45,512 nt of DNA from Abiotrophia sp938010525 (lineage in GTDB: Bacteria; Bacillota; Bacilli; Lactobacillales; Aerococcaceae): positions 1 through 45,512 of the forward strand of contig NZ_CALLVK010000019.1 of the NCBI RefSeq assembly GCF_938010525.1, in the 5' to 3' direction. Of this stretch, positions 15,458-24,192 are shown one piece after another. The stretch's first letter is position 1. Each line of letters starts with the position of its first letter. The notes under the pieces are model-generated. The model did no database searches. It was not told where the DNA came from and saw only the letters and a list, made by a program, of their open reading frames with translations. The position numbers and the translations under genes were made by a program.

Positions 15458-15517
15458 TATCAATTCTTAACAAATGACAGCAAATGAGGCGGGGCAGTCG
15501 CTTCAAGAGCAAAAAAG

Positions 15518-15526
15518 TGATACACT
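15518..15526 (+). promoter_or_regulatory. Extended -10 element, probable promoter of xerC-hslVU
   Basis: TGATACACT matches the extended -10 pattern TGnTAnAnT, about 35 bases before the chosen xerC ATG and after the topA terminator. No clear -35 is visible. Confidence 0.4.
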
Positions 15527-15560
15527 AAAAGACATAGAAAGAATGAAAGATGGTGGTCTT

Positions 15561-16469
15561 ATGCAGGAAGCTATTGCGCGTTTTCTCCAATACATCAGTG
15601 TTGAAAGACGCTATTCCCAGAAGACCCTGGCTGCCTATCAACAAGACTTAGCGGCTTTTCAGTCTTTTATTGAGACCAGCGGTGGCGGACATTTGAAGCA
15701 AATTGCCTACCAAGACGTAAGACTCTATCTGGCCTACCTCAATGAACAAGCTTACGCCAAAACCAGTATTCGTCGCAAGTTATCCAGCCTTCGATCATTT
15801 TTTACCTACTGCCTAAGCCAGGGGTGGATTGAGACTAATCCCATGGAATTGGTTCAGTACCAGGTGAAAAAGAAGAGCTTGCCACAATTCTTCTATGAAC
15901 AAGAACTGACTCAACTCTTCGATGCCCTTTATAAGCGGGAAGATGATGCAGCTTGGCGTGACAGAATGCTCTTAGAAGTTCTCTATGCGACAGGCATGCG
16001 GGTCAGTGAACTGAGCGAATTGAGCTTAGATCGCCTCAACCTAGAGGTGCAACTTATTCGTGTTCTAGGGAAGGGGAATAAGGAGCGTATCGTCCCCTTG
16101 GGTGATTCGGCAACCCAAGCTATTCGGGATTATTTGACGTATCTAAGACCAAAAATAGACTCTAAGAAGAGTCAATACCTGCTACTGACTGACAAGGGTG
16201 CTCAAATGACACCTAGACAGATTCGGACGCGACTTAACAGTTTGGTTCAAGAACAGGCTATGAACTTGAAGATTTATCCCCACAAATTGCGGCATTCTTT
16301 TGCCACACATTTGCTAAATAAGGGGGCAGACCTGAGAACGGTTCAAGAACTACTGGGCCACGCCAACCTCAGTTCAACCCAAATTTATACGCATGTAACT
16401 AAAGACCAATTGCGCAGCCAATACCTTAAAGCCCATCCTAGGGCCAAACAAGCCAAGCAAGATAAATAA
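15561..16469 (+). CDS. xerC: Tyrosine recombinase XerC
   Basis: From the ATG at 15561 the protein is 302 residues, the usual XerC length. The N-terminal SAM-like domain starts MQEAIARFLQYISVERRYSQ; the catalytic domain carries ATGMRVSEL (Arg), GKGNKERIVPL (Lys), HKLRHSFATHLL (His and Arg), LGHANLSSTQIYTHV (His and the nucleophile Tyr). XerC resolves chromosome dimers at dif with XerD. The open frame extends to 15474, but the extra residues overlap a likely promoter and are not family-like; GATGGTGG precedes 15561. An ATG at 15543 is possible. It is followed by hslV after 24 bases, the order seen in Bacillus (codV-clpQ-clpY). Confidence 0.92.
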   Translation: MQEAIARFLQYISVERRYSQKTLAAYQQDLAAFQSFIETSGGGHLKQIAYQDVRLYLAYLNEQAYAKTSIRRKLSSLRSFFTYCLSQGWIETNPMELVQYQVKKKSLPQFFYEQELTQLFDALYKREDDAAWRDRMLLEVLYATGMRVSELSELSLDRLNLEVQLIRVLGKGNKERIVPLGDSATQAIRDYLTYLRPKIDSKKSQYLLLTDKGAQMTPRQIRTRLNSLVQEQAMNLKIYPHKLRHSFATHLLNKGADLRTVQELLGHANLSSTQIYTHVTKDQLRSQYLKAHPRAKQAKQDK

Positions 16470-16493
16470 TCACGCTAAAAGGAAGTGACCATC

Positions 16494-17018
16494 ATGACAA
16501 CAATTTGTGCTGTAAAAAAAGATAATCAACTAGCCATGGCTGGGGATGGCCAAATTACAATGGGCCAACAAGTCATTATGAAAGGCTCTGCCCGTAAGAT
16601 TCGACGCATTTATCATAACCAAGTTCTAGTTGGCTTTGCGGGTGGTGTAGCGGACGCTATCACCTTATCAGAAATGTTCGAGACCAAGCTCAGTGAGCAC
16701 CAAGGACAATTAACCCGAGCGGCAGTCGAACTAGCCAAGTCTTGGCGTTCTGATCGGACATTACAGAAGCTAGAAGCCCTACTGATTGTCATGGATAAGA
16801 ACAATCTCCTCATGGTCAGTGGGACCGGTGAAGTCATTGAGCCAGATGATGGCATTTTGACCATTGGTTCAGGAGGCAACTATGCTTTAGCGGCAGCCCG
16901 TGCTCTTAAGCGTAACGCGCCAGAATTGAATGCCGTAGACATTGCCAAACAAGCGCTGCAAATTGCCAGTGAGATTGATGTTTTCACCAATGACCAAATC
17001 CGTGTGGAAGAAGCCTAA
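16494..17018 (+). CDS. hslV: ATP-dependent protease proteolytic subunit HslV
   Basis: The start at 16494 gives a 174-residue protein beginning MTTICAVKKDNQLAMAGDGQ. After removal of Met the second residue, Thr, is the N-terminal nucleophile, which decides against the GTG at 16485. GDGQITMGQQVIMKGSARKI and VGFAGGVADAITL are typical, as is LTIGSGGNYALAAARAL near the C-terminus. HslV forms two hexameric rings capped by HslU. AAAAGGAAG is the ribosome site. Some Firmicute ClpQ use Ser; this one has Thr like Proteobacterial HslV. Confidence 0.95.
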   Translation: MTTICAVKKDNQLAMAGDGQITMGQQVIMKGSARKIRRIYHNQVLVGFAGGVADAITLSEMFETKLSEHQGQLTRAAVELAKSWRSDRTLQKLEALLIVMDKNNLLMVSGTGEVIEPDDGILTIGSGGNYALAAARALKRNAPELNAVDIAKQALQIASEIDVFTNDQIRVEEA

Positions 17019-17059
17019 GAGGGCTGACTTGCCATTATAATAGAAGGGATGAATTGATT

Positions 17060-18448
17060 ATGAGTCAATTAACACCACGTTATGTCGTCAATGAGTTAAA
17101 TAAATACATTATCGGACAAGATGAAGCCAAACGTGCCATTGCCATTGCTTTGCGCAATCGTCTGCGCCGTCTCAAGCTAGATCCAGCTATGCAGGCTGAA
17201 GTAAAGCCAAAGAACATCTTGATGATTGGGCCAACTGGGGTCGGGAAGACCGAGATTGCGCGACGCTTGGCTGAAATCGCCAATGCTCCTTTTGTCAAAG
17301 TAGAAGCGACCAAGTATACCGAAATCGGTTATGTTGGTCGTGACGTAGAGGCCATGGTACGTGACTTGGTTGAAGCCAGCATTCGCATGGTCAAGAAGAT
17401 TAAACATCAAGAAGTGAGAGAAGAGGCCTATGAACGTGCCTTGACTCGTCTAGCTAAGGCTCTTAAACCTGGTATTAAACAAGAGAAGAAACAACAAGCT
17501 CAACCTAATGATTTTATGGCCATGTTGCAAAAAATGACTCAAAGCCAGGAGGAGCCTCAGGAAGTGGTGACAGATGACATTAAGGTCAGTCGCCGCCAAA
17601 TCAAGGAGCAATTGCGCCAAGGCTTACTTAATGACAAGGAAGTCACCATTGAATTAGAAGAGAAGAAACTGCAACTCAACAACTTAAATCCTATGATGGA
17701 ACAAATGATGGATGTCCAATCCGAGTTCCAAAACTTACGGCCTAAGAAAAAAATCAAACGCAGTGTGTCCGTTAAGGAAGCCCTCGAATTACTGACAGAA
17801 GAAGAGTCAGATCACCTAGTTAATCAAGATGATATCAACCAACAGGCTTTGGAATTGGCTCAGAACAGTGGCATTATCTTCATCGACGAAATCGATAAGA
17901 TTGCGACTTCTTCCAACCATGGAGGAGAAGTTAGCCGTCAGGGGGTCCAACGTGACATCTTGCCAATTGTTGAAGGTAGTGACGTTCAGACTAAGTACGG
18001 TATTATTTCAACTGATCATATACTCTTTATTGGATCGGGTGCCTTCCATGTGGCCAAACCTTCTGATTTAATTCCTGAATTACAGGGCCGCTTCCCAATC
18101 CGTGTCCAGTTGACCGACCTTAAGGTGGATGATTTCCGCCGTATACTACAAGAGCCAGCTCACGCTATTTTGCATCAATACCAAGCCATGCTTGCAACTG
18201 AAGGGGTAGAAGTTATCTTCACGGAATCTGCCATTGATAAAATGGCGGAATACGCGGTGCTATTAAATGAGACAACCGATAATATTGGGGCTCGTCGTCT
18301 CCACACCATTGTCGAGACCGTCTTAGAGGAATTACTCTATGAAGCTGCTGATATGAATATGGGCCGTATTGAGATTAATGGTGCCTATGTCAGTCAACGT
18401 TTAGATAAGATTGTAGAAAGTCCTGATTTAAGCCACTATATCTTATAA
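17060..18448 (+). CDS. hslU: ATP-dependent protease ATPase subunit HslU
   Basis: The 462-residue AAA+ unfoldase begins MSQLTPRYVVNELNKYIIGQ, has Walker A GPTGVGKTEIARRLA (about residues 59-73), the pore motif near EIGYVGRDVEAMVRDL, an intermediate I-domain (about 115-240, rich in Gln, Lys and Glu), Walker B GIIFIDEIDKIA, the sensor region GSGAFHVAKPSDLIPELQGR and the C-terminal ending LSHYIL, which docks into HslV. The start at 17060 is favoured over a TTG six bases earlier because it gives the family N-terminus and better spacing to GAAGGG. It is 41 bases after hslV in the same operon. In Bacillus codY follows; here a sugar epimerase-like gene does. Confidence 0.95.
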   Translation: MSQLTPRYVVNELNKYIIGQDEAKRAIAIALRNRLRRLKLDPAMQAEVKPKNILMIGPTGVGKTEIARRLAEIANAPFVKVEATKYTEIGYVGRDVEAMVRDLVEASIRMVKKIKHQEVREEAYERALTRLAKALKPGIKQEKKQQAQPNDFMAMLQKMTQSQEEPQEVVTDDIKVSRRQIKEQLRQGLLNDKEVTIELEEKKLQLNNLNPMMEQMMDVQSEFQNLRPKKKIKRSVSVKEALELLTEEESDHLVNQDDINQQALELAQNSGIIFIDEIDKIATSSNHGGEVSRQGVQRDILPIVEGSDVQTKYGIISTDHILFIGSGAFHVAKPSDLIPELQGRFPIRVQLTDLKVDDFRRILQEPAHAILHQYQAMLATEGVEVIFTESAIDKMAEYAVLLNETTDNIGARRLHTIVETVLEELLYEAADMNMGRIEINGAYVSQRLDKIVESPDLSHYIL

Positions 18449-18483
18449 GTAACTCGTAAAACGAGATTTGAGGAGGTAGATCC

Positions 18484-19365
18484 ATGATACAACTAGAGAA
18501 TGAGCAAGTGATCGTAAAAATTAAAGAGATGGGGGCTGAATTGACCTCTGTCTTGGACCGTGCGTCTGGTTATGAATTCATCTGGCAAGGAGATCCCAAC
18601 TACTGGGGACGACAGGCACCCATTCTCTTTCCGATTGTGGGTAGCTTAAAGGAAGGGGCTGTCTCCTATCAGGGGCAAGCCTATCGCTTACCACGTCATG
18701 GTTTTGCTAGAGATAGTTACTTTCGTGTTATTGCTCAGTCGCAACAAGCGGTTACCTTTGAACTTACCTCAAATGATGAGACTAAGAACCTGTATCCTTT
18801 CGACTTTGTGTTGCAAGTCTCCTATATTTTGTCAGGTAGACGTTTGACTGTTTCATATACGGTCCATAATCCTCATACGAGTCAGGTCCTTTATTATAAC
18901 ATCGGAGGTCATCCGGCCTTTAATGTTTGCCATAATGCCAAGGAAGAATTTGACGGGGTATGGCTTAGCTTCCAACCGCAAGAGATGTTGCGCCATATTC
19001 CCTTAGATGTTGCGAGTGGCTTAATTGAGCTTAATAAGGCGCGCTACCAAGAGCTTAGTCGAATGGAACTTAGCCACAAGACCTTTAAGAAGGACGCGCT
19101 CATCTATCAAATCAAGCCAGAGACTGAGTTGCTTTTAGAAGACGCTCAAGCCAGCATTGGACTCAGCCATCATGGCATGACCTTTGTGGGGATTTGGTCT
19201 CCTTATCCTGTTAAAGCACCATTTGTCTGCCTAGAACCATGGGCGGGCATTGCGGATAGTAGCGAGACAAGTGGCCAGTGGCCAGAAAAATACCAGGTCA
19301 TAGAAGTGGGACCATCCAATGTATCCACTCATGACTACACCCTGACCTTTACTAAGAAAAACTAA
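18484..19365 (+). CDS. Aldose 1-epimerase family protein
   Basis: The 293-residue protein belongs to the galactose mutarotase-like superfamily, close to the LacX/YihR-type branch: GAELTSVLDRASGYEFIWQG near the start, FPIVGSLKEGAVSYQGQAY, LPRHGFARDS with the catalytic His, NIGGHPAFNV with the second His, and VCLEPWAGIADS with the catalytic Glu near residue 255. It would catalyse anomer interconversion of a hexose or related sugar. It starts 35 bases after hslU with GAGGAGG and is followed by recQ after 41 bases. No sugar operon is attached, so the substrate is open. Confidence 0.88.
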   Translation: MIQLENEQVIVKIKEMGAELTSVLDRASGYEFIWQGDPNYWGRQAPILFPIVGSLKEGAVSYQGQAYRLPRHGFARDSYFRVIAQSQQAVTFELTSNDETKNLYPFDFVLQVSYILSGRRLTVSYTVHNPHTSQVLYYNIGGHPAFNVCHNAKEEFDGVWLSFQPQEMLRHIPLDVASGLIELNKARYQELSRMELSHKTFKKDALIYQIKPETELLLEDAQASIGLSHHGMTFVGIWSPYPVKAPFVCLEPWAGIADSSETSGQWPEKYQVIEVGPSNVSTHDYTLTFTKKN

Positions 19366-19406
19366 GACAAGAAATTTAGGAATTAGCAGAAAGCGAGGCT
19401 AAACAT

Positions 19407-21227
19407 ATGCATTCCCTTGAATTGGCGCCCCAAACCAAAATGGGGGTTCTAGAAGCCTATTATGGGTATGATCATTTCCGTCCCGGTCAAGAAGCCATTA
19501 TTGATGCTATTCTATCTGGACGGGATGCTATGGCCATTATGCCAACTTCTGCTGGTAAGTCTCTTTGCTTTCAAGTGCCAGCTATGCTCATGCCAGGGGT
19601 TACCTTGGTGATTTCGCCACTTATTTCCCTCATGCAAGATCAAGTTTCTAGCTTGGTAGCCATGGGCATACCTGCCGTACTGATTAATAGTGGGCAAAGC
19701 TTGGAAGAAAATCGCCAAGCGGTAGCAGCCTTAAGAAGTGGGCAAGTCAAACTGGCTTATATTGCACCAGAACGCCTGTCAAATGATTATTTTTTGAATT
19801 TAGTTAGTCAAGTAGAGGTCAGTCTGGTAGCAGTGGACGAAGCCCACTGTATCTCCCAATGGGGCAATGACTTTCGTCCTTCCTACCAAGCCATTCCTCA
19901 TTTGCTGGACTATCTAGACAAACGGCCGATTATGGCGGCTTTTACGGCGACAGCCACGCAACAGGTTAGGCAAGACATTGTCCATTATTTAGGGCTACAA
20001 AAGCCCTTTGAAATGGTGACAGGATTTGATCGACCTAATCTTTTCTTTGCCTTGGAAGAACCAAGCGATAAAATGAGAAGGCTCAAGGAATTATTGGCAA
20101 GTGGCGAGCCCAGCATTGTCTATTGTGCCACACGTAAAGACGTGGAGTCTGTCGCGAGCAAGCTAAATCAGGCCGGAATTCAGGCCAGACCCTACCATGC
20201 TGGGATGGACATGTCGGATCGTCATGCCACTCAACGCGCCTTTCAATTTGATGAGATTCAGGTAGTAGTAGCAACTAATGCCTTTGGTATGGGGATTGAT
20301 AAATCCAATGTGCGTCAGGTCATCCATTATGCCATGCCCAAGGATTTGGAATCCTACTATCAGGAAGCTGGTCGCGCTGGCCGAGATGGCGAAGACTCTC
20401 GTTGTACCTTGTTCTATTCAGACCGTGACATTATGACCAATGTCTACTTGATTGAACAAGGTGGCGATCCAATCGGTCGCCAGAAACTCAATGAAATGAT
20501 TGACTATTGCCGAACGACTCAATGTTTGCGGGGGTTTATGCTACGTTACTTTGGTGAAGCCCCACATGAAAGGAACTGTCAGTCCTGTACCAATTGCACA
20601 ACGACAGTAGAACAGGTTGATATTACGCTGCCTGCGCAAAAAATTCTAGCCTGTGTCTATCGTATGGGCCAACGTTATGGTTTGACTAAGGTGGCCGAGG
20701 TCCTTAAGGGTAGTCAGAAAGCTGACATCAAAGGGACTTATCTAGCTGACTTACCTACTTATGGGCTCATGAAAGACATACCAGAAGCCCAAATCAAGCG
20801 ATATATTAGTGCCTTGGTGGTAGAAGGTTATCTTAAGATGGTGGGGCAAGACTATCCCATTCTCAACCTAACTTCTAAGGCTAAGCCGGTATTAAAGGGA
20901 CAGGAGCAGGTATCCATTAAGCATACCTTGGCCATGAGTATTGCTAAGATGAGTCAAGTCAAGGCACGTGGTAATGAGAGCCACGATGCCTATGATCAGG
21001 TACTCTTTGAGCGTTTACGGCAAGTCCGTTATGATTTGGCCCAAAAGCACCAAGTACCACCTTTTATTATTTTTTCGGATGCTACCTTGCGGGCATTGTG
21101 TCGTCATTTCCCGACGACGGAGACAGCCTTTCTGACCATCTCTGGTGTGGGGCAGAAGAAATTATCTCAGTATGGCTATGACTTTATGCATGCCATTGAG
21201 GCCTATCTGGCTGAAAAAGATAAGTAA
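19407..21227 (+). CDS. recQ: ATP-dependent DNA helicase RecQ
   Basis: The 606-residue SF2 helicase has HFRPGQEAIIDAILSGRDAM, Walker A MPTSAGKSLCFQVPA, DEAHCISQWGNDFRPSY (motif II and the aromatic loop), TATATQQVRQDI, ATNAFGMGIDKSNVR and HYAMPKDLESYYQEAGRAGR (motif VI), then the Zn-binding cysteines CLRGFMLRYFGE..CQSCTNC, a winged-helix RQC domain and a C-terminal HRDC domain (about residues 525-600). It unwinds recombination intermediates. Length is normal. GCGAGG lies before the ATG. It is the last gene of the rightward set, ending at a bidirectional terminator. Confidence 0.95.
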   Translation: MHSLELAPQTKMGVLEAYYGYDHFRPGQEAIIDAILSGRDAMAIMPTSAGKSLCFQVPAMLMPGVTLVISPLISLMQDQVSSLVAMGIPAVLINSGQSLEENRQAVAALRSGQVKLAYIAPERLSNDYFLNLVSQVEVSLVAVDEAHCISQWGNDFRPSYQAIPHLLDYLDKRPIMAAFTATATQQVRQDIVHYLGLQKPFEMVTGFDRPNLFFALEEPSDKMRRLKELLASGEPSIVYCATRKDVESVASKLNQAGIQARPYHAGMDMSDRHATQRAFQFDEIQVVVATNAFGMGIDKSNVRQVIHYAMPKDLESYYQEAGRAGRDGEDSRCTLFYSDRDIMTNVYLIEQGGDPIGRQKLNEMIDYCRTTQCLRGFMLRYFGEAPHERNCQSCTNCTTTVEQVDITLPAQKILACVYRMGQRYGLTKVAEVLKGSQKADIKGTYLADLPTYGLMKDIPEAQIKRYISALVVEGYLKMVGQDYPILNLTSKAKPVLKGQEQVSIKHTLAMSIAKMSQVKARGNESHDAYDQVLFERLRQVRYDLAQKHQVPPFIIFSDATLRALCRHFPTTETAFLTISGVGQKKLSQYGYDFMHAIEAYLAEKDK

Positions 21228-21268
21228 AAAAACACGCTTAACTCTGTTGGGAGCTAAGCGTGTTTGCT
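21228..21268. terminator. Bidirectional terminator between recQ and plsY
   Basis: AAACACGCTTA pairs with TAAGCGTGTTT, with a few inner pairs, flanked by As on the left and a T-rich stretch on the right. It serves both convergent genes. Confidence 0.88.
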
Positions 21269-21269
21269 T

Positions 21270-21914
21270 TTATTTAGTTTGTGATGAATCCTTGGATCCA
21301 TGCTGATTGAGCCAGAGACCGAGACCAAAACTGATAGTCTTTTCTTCATGGCGCAGTAGGCGCTCAATGTTCTGGCGGTGACGATAAATCATGAAGAGGG
21401 CGATCATGATAAAGGTCACACCGTAGATTTTATTGGGCTGAGTCAAGAAGAGATAGCAGGCGGTCAAGCTATAAGCAACCATGGCTGAGAAGCTAACGGT
21501 ACTGGTTAGATAGAGTAGGGTAAAGAAGCTAATAACCATGACCAAGGCAATCCAGAAATGGAAGCCTAGCAAAACACCAATAGAAGTAGCAACAATCTTG
21601 CCGCCCTTGAAGTTGGCCCAGATGGGATAGGCATGGCCAATTAAGGCTGCAAGGGCGACAGCCGAGATCACCCAAGCATTATCTGTGAAGAGCCATTTGG
21701 CTAAGAGGACTGGAATCCAGCCTTTTAAGACATCGATCATGGCAACTAAGACGGCTGACTGAAAGCCATAGGTACGTCCAATGTTAGTCGCACCACTGTT
21801 ACCAGAGCCGGTTTGGCGCACATCTTGGCGATAGCGTAGACGTGAATACCAAACCCCAGTAGGAATGGAACCTAGTAAGTAGGTAGCAATAATCAATAGG
21901 ATTTTGAGATGCAT
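21270..21914 (-). CDS. plsY: Acyl-phosphate:glycerol-3-phosphate acyltransferase PlsY
   Basis: The 214-residue membrane protein has five or more helices and the PlsY motifs: LLGSIPTGVWYSRL near the N-terminus, TGSGNSGATNIGRTYG, and GHAYPIWANFKGGKIVATSIG. It transfers an acyl group from acyl-phosphate to glycerol-3-phosphate, the first step of phospholipid synthesis. The minus-strand ATG at 21914 has AAAGGAGG six bases upstream. It is divergent from parE, the arrangement known in Bacillus (yneS-parE-parC) and many cocci. Confidence 0.94.
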   Translation of the reverse strand: MHLKILLIIATYLLGSIPTGVWYSRLRYRQDVRQTGSGNSGATNIGRTYGFQSAVLVAMIDVLKGWIPVLLAKWLFTDNAWVISAVALAALIGHAYPIWANFKGGKIVATSIGVLLGFHFWIALVMVISFFTLLYLTSTVSFSAMVAYSLTACYLFLTQPNKIYGVTFIMIALFMIYRHRQNIERLLRHEEKTISFGLGLWLNQHGSKDSSQTK

Positions 21915-22038
21915 AGAGAGCCTCCTTTAAATTCCCCTTTAGTGTATCACGAATTCCTAGTAAAAAAAAGGCCAGAGGACATCTTTCAGTTGCTATTTGG
22001 CGGATGATGCGCTAGAATGGGCCAGATGAAAGATTTAA

Positions 22039-22068
22039 TTGAAATCTAGACCTAGTATTTGGTATGAT
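22039..22068 (+). promoter_or_regulatory. Promoter of parE-parC
   Basis: TTGAAA, 18 bases, TATGAT. The -10 overlaps an in-frame ATG at 22064, which is one reason to place the parE start further on. Confidence 0.65.
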
Positions 22069-22102
22069 AGAACAGTTGAAACAAAAAGTTGAGGTGACAA
22101 TA

Positions 22103-24190
22103 ATGGCTGATAAGCAGCAATTATTAACAAATTATGGTGATGATGCCATCCAAATCCTAGAGGGTTTAGAAGCCGTACGCAAGCGTCCGGGTATGTATAT
22201 CGGCTCTACTGATCAACGTGGCTTGCATCACCTTTTATATGAAATTGTGGACAATGCTGTCGATGAAGCTTTGTCAGGTTTTGCAGACCATATTAATGTA
22301 ACCATCTGTCAAGATGGCAGCGTTAAGGTTCAAGATAATGGTCGTGGTTTGCCAGTCGGCTTGCATGCTTCCGGTAAGCCAACCATTGAAGTGGTCTTTA
22401 CTGTCCTCCATGCCGGGGGTAAATTTGGTCAAGGTGGCTATAAGTCTGCCGGCGGCCTTCACGGGGTAGGGGCGTCAGTGGTTAATGCGCTCTCTACTTG
22501 GGTGCAGGTTGAGGTGGACCGTGATGGCTATACCTATCAGATGCGCTTTGAGAATGGGGGCGTTCCGGTTACTAAACTAATTAAGACTAAAAACTCCAAC
22601 AAGTCTAAACATGGGACTACCGTGCATTTTATGCCTGACAGCAAAATTTTCGGTCATGCTAGCATAAACAGTGAGACGATTGCAGAACGTTTGCGCGAGT
22701 CAGCTTTCTTACTTAAGGACTTAACGATTGAACTAATTGATGAACGCATTGATTATCATGAAGTCTTCCACTTCAGCCAAGGTCTGATTGACTTCATTAC
22801 TTATTTAAATGAAGAGAAAGATACTCTTGGAGATATCGCTGGTTTTGCTGGTGAGGTTGAGGGCTTTGAAATTGATTTTGCCTTTCAATATAATGATGGC
22901 TATTCTGAGACCATTCTATCCTTCGCCAATAATGTTCGCACAGGTGGCGGGGGTAGCCATGAGGTTGGGATGAAGACCGGCATGACCAAGGCCTTCAATG
23001 ACTATGCACGTAAGGTGGGGCTGCTCAAAGACAAGGATAAGAACTTGGAAGGTTCAGATGTCAGAGAAGGGCTAACAGCGGTTATTTCGCTACGTATTCC
23101 TGAGGAATACCTACAATTTGAAGGTCAAACCAAGGAAAAACTCGGAACGCCTAAGGCGCGCCCACTGGTAGAAAACTTCGTTAACGAGAAAATGACGGCC
23201 TATCTCAATGAGAATGGTAACTTCTCTCAGATGATTTTGCGTAAGGCCATTAAGGCCAGAGAAACGCGAGAAGCGGCTCGTAAGGCACGTGACGCGGCGC
23301 GTTCTGGTTCTAAGAAGCAGGCCCAAGAACGAGCGATTTCCGGTAAATTAACCAAGGCTCAATCAAAAGATGCTAGCAAGAATGAACTCTACCTAGTCGA
23401 AGGGGACTCTGCAGGTGGCTCAGCTAAGCTTGGTCGTAACCGTCAATATCAAGCCATCCTACCACTTCGTGGTAAGGTCATCAACACCGAAAAAGCCTCT
23501 ATGCAAGATATCCTCAAAAACGAGGAAATCAATACCATGATTTATACAATTGGGGCTGGAGTAGGGGCAGATTTTGACCTAGAGTCGATTAACTATAACA
23601 AAGTCATTATCATGACCGATGCGGACACGGATGGTGCCCACATTCAAGTCTTACTCTTAACTTTCTTCTACCGTTATATGAAGCCCTTGTTAGAAGCGGG
23701 CAAGGTCTATCTGGCTATGCCTCCGCTCTTCAAAATATCTAAAGGATCAGGTAAGAAGCAAGTGGTGGAATATGCCTGGACAGATGAAGAATTAGCCAGC
23801 AAAATTGCCAAAGTTGGCAAAGGCTATGTCCTCCAGCGCTATAAAGGTCTTGGGGAAATGAACGCTGACCAGCTATGGGATACTACCATGAACCCGGAAA
23901 CCCGTCTATTGATTCGTGTCACGATTGATGATGGGGCACGCGCGGAACGCCGACTGACTACCCTGATGGGTAATAAGGTAGAACCACGACGTAAGTGGAT
24001 TGAGCGTCATGTCAGTTTTACGCTAGATACAGAAGACTCACTTCTGGAAATGTCGCAAGGGCAAGAATCTAGTCATGCCCATCATGAAAGTTTAGTCAAA
24101 CAACAAGATGCGCGTCAAGAAGCCCAAGGACCTGAGTTAATCGCCCAGGATTCCGGTGAATTTTCACTCTTTAATGATGAGGAGGTCTAA
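22103..24190 (+). CDS. parE: DNA topoisomerase IV subunit B
   Basis: From ATG 22103 (after GAGGTGA) the protein is 695 residues. The GHKL ATPase has EGLEAVRKRPGMYIGSTDQR, the ATP-site DNAVDEALSG and the GLHGVGASVVNALS lid; the Toprim domain shows LVEGDSAGGSAKLGRNRQYQ and IIMTDADTDGAHI. The absence of the long gyrase-type features, together with a ParC gene directly downstream and plsY divergent, favours ParE over GyrB. With ParC it decatenates daughter chromosomes. The longer reading from 22064 would start inside the promoter. Confidence 0.94.
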   Translation: MADKQQLLTNYGDDAIQILEGLEAVRKRPGMYIGSTDQRGLHHLLYEIVDNAVDEALSGFADHINVTICQDGSVKVQDNGRGLPVGLHASGKPTIEVVFTVLHAGGKFGQGGYKSAGGLHGVGASVVNALSTWVQVEVDRDGYTYQMRFENGGVPVTKLIKTKNSNKSKHGTTVHFMPDSKIFGHASINSETIAERLRESAFLLKDLTIELIDERIDYHEVFHFSQGLIDFITYLNEEKDTLGDIAGFAGEVEGFEIDFAFQYNDGYSETILSFANNVRTGGGGSHEVGMKTGMTKAFNDYARKVGLLKDKDKNLEGSDVREGLTAVISLRIPEEYLQFEGQTKEKLGTPKARPLVENFVNEKMTAYLNENGNFSQMILRKAIKARETREAARKARDAARSGSKKQAQERAISGKLTKAQSKDASKNELYLVEGDSAGGSAKLGRNRQYQAILPLRGKVINTEKASMQDILKNEEINTMIYTIGAGVGADFDLESINYNKVIIMTDADTDGAHIQVLLLTFFYRYMKPLLEAGKVYLAMPPLFKISKGSGKKQVVEYAWTDEELASKIAKVGKGYVLQRYKGLGEMNADQLWDTTMNPETRLLIRVTIDDGARAERRLTTLMGNKVEPRRKWIERHVSFTLDTEDSLLEMSQGQESSHAHHESLVKQQDARQEAQGPELIAQDSGEFSLFNDEEV

Positions 24191-24192
24191 GC

